From assembly GCF_036785885.1 (NCBI RefSeq), contig NC_092310.1, forward strand, positions 2,232,001 through 2,296,000: 64,000 nt of DNA, in the 5' to 3' direction. Position 1 is the first letter of the stretch. Every line of letters begins with the position of its first letter. Below, one piece after another: positions 58,628 through 64,000 of this stretch. Under the pieces are notes generated by a model. It was not told the origin of the DNA and did no database searches. It was given only the letters and a program-made list of their open reading frames with translations. The position numbers and the translations under genes are program-made. Origin of the DNA: Coffea arabica. Its lineage: Eukaryota; Streptophyta; Magnoliopsida; Gentianales; Rubiaceae.

Positions 58628-59520
58628 TTGGAAGTAATCTCTTCACAGTATAAAGCTCTCCACCCTGAAGAGGAGCACCAGTCATTGTCTATACAGAAGG
58701 CTATCAACTACGTTAGAGACTACTACTATAGCATGCAAGTACCGGACGATGTGAAGGAAGACGCATACTCTTGTCAACGGGTATTTGAATACGCCAATGG
58801 GCTTGTTTGGATTGAGATGATTTCAAGTAAAATAATTTGTTTTACAAATTCCAACTATATTTTTATTTTCTCAGTCACCTTTTTATCTCATATATATCAC
58901 AATACAAAAAAATGCTATAGTAATTATCTCAAATAAATCATCCAAATAAACTCCTATCCAAACAAACGCAATGTTTGAATGAGGATTATCCATGGGATCG
59001 TGCCAACAGGAGGTGTAATCCACCTCAAAATGTAAGTTTGTTCTAGTTAATGTTTTCTGTAATTTTTTTAAAAATAGCTAATACTAAATAAAATGTTTGA
59101 ATTTTTGTCTTTACAAATAAAGCGATTCTTTGCAAGAAGTTTTATACAGCCAAGCACAAAGGAAGAAGTCAATTTGGCACTCTCACAATTTCCTCTTACT
59201 GGTGTAGTGTGTGTCTATCAAAGCTTTATCCGTCTCAAAGGAAGGGTTAGGAAAAAAATCAACTAAAATTATGTATATGCACAATCATGTGTTTTGATGT
59301 AAAATTGAATGTTATTGCATTGTAGGACATTTATCATGGACCAACGGAGGAGGAAAATTATTTGGGACTTCATGCAATTTTGTTGATGGGGTTTTGGGTC
59401 AAAGATGGGGTTGAGATATTTCAATCCAAGAATTCATAGGGTACTGGTTTTGGACACAATGGGATTAGAAAAATCAGAAGAGAGCTCGTCTCCAAGATAA
59501 TGTATCCTACGGATATATTT
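58628..59520 (+). pseudogene. papain-like cysteine protease pseudogene (C-terminal part)
   Basis: Exon-like pieces are in order. First, a frame at 58628-58795 with a SLSIQ segment and VFEYAN. Then 58980-59028, encoding EDYPWDRANRRCNPPQN before a GTAAGT donor. Then 59123-59248 (KEEVNLALSQFPLTGVV, ending at a GTTAGG donor). Then 59326-59510 (DIYHGP, LGLHAILLMGF, QSKNS-stop-GTGFG). These match the C1A protease order through the catalytic His and Asn. The Trp of the KNSWG motif is replaced by TAG, and a MITE splits the first exon with a frame change. The N-terminal part with the catalytic Cys was not found. Dead gene, in the style of plant ervatamin- and KDEL-like proteases. Confidence 0.78.
58800..58968. 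mobile_element. hAT-like MITE inside protease exon (169 bp)
   Basis: Ends GGCTTGTTTGGATTG and, on the complement, CGTTTGTTTGGATAG. Contains CACCTTTTTATCTCA as in the copy at 34798. The 5-bp direct repeat CAATG flanks it (58795-58799 and 58969-58973). An 8-bp hAT duplication is not preserved, so the superfamily is a guess. Confidence 0.7.
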
Positions 59521-59524
59521 TGGT

Positions 59525-59942
59525 GTCATAGGGGACTAAAATCCTATCAAGTAGGCCTTTCCAAAGGTAAGGAAGAGGACAAAGATGGGGGTGGAAATAA
59601 AGGAACAAAAGAAGTGGCAAAAGGGGAAAACCTGGTGCTTCTTCCAAAAATCAATGGCAAAGGGAGAAGGAAGCCTGGTGCTTTTCAACAAATGAAGGTG
59701 TGAGTTCTACATTTTGCAGTGTATATATCTGTTGAGCCAAAACATATTTTAGGATGTTATTTATTTTTGATTATGTGTTGATTTTCATGAATGTTAACAT
59801 GGGCTTTGATAATAGGATATTTGAGGTTTTTCTTTCAAAAGTAAAAATGATTTGGGGGATACTTGTTCATATTCTGAACTCTCTTAAAGGTTATTGTTAA
59901 TTTTTAAGCTTATTACTTTCTCTGTCTCTGCTGCTGGCAATT
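59525..59942. other. intergenic DNA
   Basis: A 67-codon ORF (59500-59703) overlaps the end of the protease frame. Its Lys/Gly-rich tail has no family features. The rest is AT-rich. Confidence 0.35.
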
Positions 59943-60080
59943 TGTTGACCTTGGTCGATCAATCCTTGGTTTTGATGATTAACAAACCAAAATGAAGATT
60001 TGGGCTAATGTTTTTATGTGAGCAATTTGTTAGAACAGATTCTTGTGGCACAAAAGAAGAAGCAAAAACAGGGCACTCAT

Positions 60081-60260
60081 GTGGGACGTCCGAAAGGATG
60101 AAGAACATCAACGGACGCACGCATCGGACGCACATCGATCGCATCGGACGTCCGAGAAATTTCGCAAAGATTTGATGACTCTCTGACGACGTTCGGACGC
60201 AGGGTTCGGACGTCCGACAGGTGGTTTGGACGCAGGGTTCGGACGTCCGACAGGCCAACG
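60081..60260 (+). repeat. palindromic GGACGTCCGA repeat cluster in left LTR
   Basis: Four GGACGTCCGA-type units, several as the 12-bp palindrome TCGGACGTCCGA or close variants, plus degenerate GGACGCA units. CpG-rich in an AT-rich context. Confidence 0.85.
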
Positions 60261-60912
60261 GCTAGTTTTGACAGCATTTAATATTTGACCGTTGGAGAGC
60301 CTTTTGGAGCCATTTCTCACCTTCTATAAAAACCCCAAAGCACAAGAAGACAAGGGACTTTTGCCAACACAAAATACAAGCTTACAAGTGAGATTTTTGA
60401 GTAGAAAGATTCTTTGTTGGTTGTATAAGGGGTTGGGAAAGTTGGGTTGTGAGGTTGCTCAAGTGAAGGTTATTCTCTAGGAGGAGTAAAACCTTGGTGA
60501 AGGTGATCCTATCACTTGAAGTGGTAAAACCTTGGTGAAGGTTGCCTCATTTGTATAAAATAGTTCTTAATTGGGTGAGTGATCTTTCAAGTGTAGGTTG
60601 TTGAGGGTTAACTAGAATTGTTGTAAAACTCCTTGGTTCAACCAAAGTGTGTTTGGGGTGAGGAAGGAGTGAGTCTTCACTTGTACATCTTGGTTAGCAT
60701 CGCCATCTATTGAAGAAGCTATTGGATTCATATTTGGTTTGCATTTCTTATCTTTTCTCTTTAATTAAGTTTTCTTTATTGTGCTTAAATTTGATATATC
60801 TTTGTGCATCATTGTGATATTGTTTGTACTCATTGGGTTGCACCGGGCACTTACAATTGGTATCAGAGCTTGGTCTCTTTTGATCAAGTTTAACCGCTTA
60901 GAGTAAAGATCA

Positions 60913-62456
60913 TGGCAACCATAAAAGTTTCTTTTTTAGAAGGGCAATCTATTGATAGACCACCTATGTTTAATGGTTCTCATTTTAGCATGTGGAAACA
61001 AAGAATGATGATTTTCTTACAATCCGTTTATATTATTATGGTATGTGGTAGAAGATGGTACTTATGAAGTTAGAATAGTTGACTCTACCACTAATTTGAG
61101 TAGATTAAAGACTAGACAAGAATTGAATGAAAAAGACAAAAGATACCTTTCTTTGAATGCCAAGGCCATGTGTATATTGTATAATGCATTAGATGTAAAT
61201 GAATCTAGTAGGATTAAAGGTTGTAAATCAGCTAAAGATATTTGGGATAAATTGTGTGTATTTCATGAAGGTAACCAAGATATTAAAGAACAAAAGAAAT
61301 CTTTGCTTGTTTCTCAATATGAATTTTTCAAAATGCATCCTCTTGAAAATGTTGATAAGATGTGTAGTAGATTTTGTGACATTATTGAAAATCTTAAATT
61401 GCTTGGAAAAGAATATTCTTTGGATGAGAAAAATAGAAAGATTTTGAATGCCTTGCAAAAAGAATGGGAAAACAAAATAAATGCTATAGAAGAAGCAAAG
61501 GATTTAAATTCTATGTCCATTGAATCTCTTGTGGATACCCTAACCTCTTATGAATTAAAGCTGAAATTCAAAGTGCAAGAGGAAGAAAATGCAAGATTGT
61601 ATAAGAGAGGCATTGCTTTTAAAGCATCTCAAGTGGGGGATAACCCATCCTTCATGGGTAATGAAATCATGGAAGTGGACAATGATATAACTCCTCACAT
61701 CAAAAGTTTCAAGAAGATCTTCAACAAGAGATGTTCAAGAGGAGATTGCAAAATTACATGGGATGAATGCAATTCAAAAAGAGAAAAAGAAGAGTTGGCC
61801 CAAATGGCACTAATGGCCGTTGGAGAAGATGAGGTAAGTTCTTATCACTCTTCTTGTGATGAAGATAATGAAGATGATGATGTGAAAATTCTTATGATTA
61901 AAATGCATAAAAGTTTGAGAAAATCTTATGCTAAAAATAAAGATTTGAAAACAAAAATAAATGATTTGTTGGAAGAAAACTCCAAACTTTTTCAAGAAAA
62001 CAAATGTTTGAGAATGGAAAATGATGATTTAAAAAATCAAAAAAGTGTTTTGATTGCAAAAATAATTTGAAAAGGAAGTTGGAAGAGAAAACAAAGTTTT
62101 ATGAAAAAATGTTGGAGGAACAAAATGTGTTAAAGAAAAGAATTAATGATTTGAACGAGTTTCTCCAAAACGAAAAACAAAAGTTTTCTCAAACAAAAGA
62201 AAACAAATCTTTTCAAGGCACAAATAAGTTTGCTATGATAAGAAATAAGAAAATTAGTTGCATTAAATCCACCTATGTGCAAAATACTTCTATCATGTGT
62301 CACTTTTGTTGCAAATTTGAACATATGCAAAATGATTGCTATGTAAAGAAAAATATGAGAAAATGCATGAAATCCATGTGGATTGCTAGATCATGTCGTA
62401 TTAACTCCCAAGGACCCTATAAAGAAAGGGTACCAAATGAAATTTCTCATATTTAG
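60913..62456 (+). pseudogene. copia-type gag of the TR-GAG element, two frameshifts
   Basis: Frame 1 starts ATG 60913 (MATIKVSFLEGQ, then PPMFNGSHFSMWKQRMM, the conserved gag N-terminus). It shifts near 61040 into the 341-codon frame 61045-62070 (VEDGTYE, SAKDIWDKL, KMHPLENVDKMCSRF). It shifts again near 62065 into 62067-62456, which ends in a CCHC knuckle (CX2CX4HX4C, encoded at 62297-62338). The middle is a long coiled-coil-like Lys/Glu/Asn region. As it stands it cannot make one gag protein. Confidence 0.85.
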
Positions 62457-62845
62457 GTACATCATGAAGATTTGATCCAAGGAGTGCTGAATGGTTGTAA
62501 GTACATTTGAAAATTTTGATATTCAATATGGTCTTGATTTGAAAAATAAAGGGGGAGTTTGTTTTTTTTGATTGATGCCAAAAGGGGGAGTAGGATTTAT
62601 TGAAATTTCTTTGTATGTTGGCACTTTCTAAGGGGGAGCTTTATTTGAACTTATTTGATAAAAGAAATCTTCATTTTGTTTGTCATCATCAAAAAGGGGG
62701 AGATTGTTGACCTTGGTCGATCAATCCTTGGTTTTGATGATTAACAAACCAAAATGAAGATTTGGGCTAATGTTTTTATGTGAGCAATTTGTTAGAACAG
62801 ATTCTTGTGGCACAAAAGAAGAAGCAAAAACAGGGCACTCATGTG

Positions 62846-63062
62846 GGACGTCCGAAAGGAAGCTATCGGACGTCCGAAAGGATGAAGAACATCAACGGAC
62901 GCACGCATCGGACGCACATCGATCGCATCGGACGTCCGAGAAATTTCGCAAAGATTTGATGACTCTCTGACGACGTTCGGACGCAGGGTTCGGACGTCCG
63001 ACAGGTGGTTTGGACGCAGGGTTCGGACGTCCGACAGGTGGTTCGGACGTCCGACAGGCCAA
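62846..63062 (+). repeat. palindromic GGACGTCCGA repeat cluster in right LTR (expanded)
   Basis: Same cluster as in the left LTR, with an extra 22-bp unit (AAGCTATCGGACGTCCGAAA) and an extra 20-bp unit (TGGTTCGGACGTCCGACAGG). Together these 42 bp account for the whole length difference between the LTRs. Confidence 0.88.
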
Positions 63063-63664
63063 CGGCTAGTTTTGACAGCATTTAATATTTGACCGTTGAA
63101 GAGCCTTTTGGAGCCATTTCTCACCTTCTATAAAAACCCCAAAGCACAAGAAGACAAGGGACTTTTGCCAACACAAAATACAAGCTTACAAGTGAGATTT
63201 TTGAGTAGAAAGATTCTTTGTTGGTTGTATAAGGGGTTGGGAAAGTTGGGTTGTGAGGTTGTTCAAGTGAAGGTTATTCTCTAGGAGGAGTAAAACCTTG
63301 GTGAAGGTGATCCTATCACTTGAAGTGGTAAAACCTTGGTGAAGGTTGCCTCATTTGTATAAAATAGTTCTTAATTGGGTGAGTGATCTTTCAAGTGTAG
63401 GTTGTTGAGGGTTAACTAGAATTGTTGTAAAACTCCTTGGTTCAACCAAAGTGTGTTTGGGGTGAGGAAGGAGTGAGTCTTCACTTGTACATCTTGGTTA
63501 GCATCGCCATCTATTGAAGAAGCTATTGGATTCATATTTGGTTTGCATTTCTTATCTTTTCTCTTTAATTAAGTTTTCTTTATTGTGCTTAAGTTTGATA
63601 TATCTTTGTGCATCATTGTGATATTGTTTGTACTCATTGGGTTGCACCGGGCACTTACACAATT

Positions 63665-64000
63665 TGTGTTGCAAACTTAGGGGGATTGGCTTTAAGTATG
63701 AGAAATGCCAATTTTGAGAATTGTTTAACCTTTTTATGTTTCTCTAGAACTGTAGCTTATTATATTCTGTAGGTTTAACTTGTGCGTCTATAAACATATG
63801 GTACCTCATTGTCATAAGATTCTGATTTTTAGTCCTAGCTTTTCAGCGTTAATATTGGCACATGATTACATGCTGATCTCAATATCTTGATCCTGTAGAA
63901 TTCCAATATGGACAAGCTTAAACTAAATGTGCCAAAGTTGCCTTAACTTGAACTTAATGCTTTTAGCCAGAGACTGCAAAAGAATAAGAATCATGCTTAT
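63665..64000. other. right-edge flank
   Basis: Host sequence after the retrotransposon. I see no gene or repeat. Confidence 0.4.

Larger units (their letters stand above)
59943..63659 (+). mobile_element. gag-only LTR retrotransposon (TR-GAG type, 3.7 kb)
   Basis: LTRs 59943-60855 (913 bp) and 62705-63659 (955 bp) begin TGTTGACC and end TTACA, flanked by the exact 5-bp duplication CAATT (59938-59942 and 63660-63664). The primer-binding site TGGTATCAGAGC (60859-60870) is the tRNA-Met type. Four AAGGGGGAG polypurine tracts lie at about 62550-62702, the last abutting the 3' LTR. The inside encodes only copia-type gag, no protease, integrase or reverse transcriptase, which fits the TR-GAG class. 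Apart from repeat-number differences the LTRs show about three substitutions, so the insertion is recent and must have been mobilised in trans. Confidence 0.93.

Noticed and set aside
1..64000. CRISPR arrays, bacterial operons or organelle DNA.
   Set aside because: All content is plant nuclear: TATA promoters, introns, LTR elements and a class II nuclear-type tRNA; no spaced short direct repeats of CRISPR type.

Overview
The window is plant nuclear DNA, very probably from a eudicot. It is AT-rich and gene-poor, with a plant dirigent gene, a nuclear tRNA-Leu, Athila- and copia-type LTR retrotransposons, Mutator-like elements and hAT-like MITEs. Species cannot be read from sequence alone. A short gag-only retrotransposon (TR-GAG type) is compatible with several eudicots.

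1-7.5 kb is a small tandem family of secreted cysteine-rich peptides: a 3' piece at the left edge (2-196), two intact genes (3311-3598 and 7033-7311) and a relic (5396-5490). The intact genes share promoter, 5' leader and poly(A)-region sequence. I do not recognise the family. 9.8-10.4 kb holds an intact dirigent protein gene on the minus strand. Between and after these lie Mutator-like elements with exact 9-bp target duplications (2377-2845, 7967-9278, 21055-21888). A Pack-MULE at 14914-16265 has captured a promoter, 5' UTR and first-exon segment that looks like a trichome-birefringence-like (TBL) gene. 11.9-24.3 kb contains diverged duplicated blocks in direct and inverted orientation. An exact 136-bp inverted repeat sits beside tRNA-Leu(CAA) at 25 kb.

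25.4-34.3 kb has no recognisable coding sequence. It is strongly strand-asymmetric, has a TATA-type promoter at its right end reading leftward, and from about 28.3 to 33.7 kb consists of roughly 1.2-kb units in an A-B-A-B arrangement. It looks like an undescribed long noncoding minus-strand transcription unit or a decayed repeat locus.

37.3-50.8 kb is a UGT85-like glycosyltransferase pseudogene split by a very young, full-length Athila-type Ty3 retrotransposon (38145-50760). That element has 1471-bp LTRs, one intact 1804-residue gag-pol ORF and a 425-residue ORF in the env position. 51.0-53.6 kb is an older internally deleted copia element. 54.8-55.1 kb is a FAR1-related fragment, and 58.6-59.5 kb is a papain-like protease pseudogene carrying a MITE. 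59943-63659 is a recent gag-only copia-like element whose LTRs carry a variable palindromic GGACGTCCGA repeat.

Only four host genes look functional: two peptide genes in full (plus one cut by the window edge), the dirigent gene and the tRNA. Most of the rest is transposons and gene debris.
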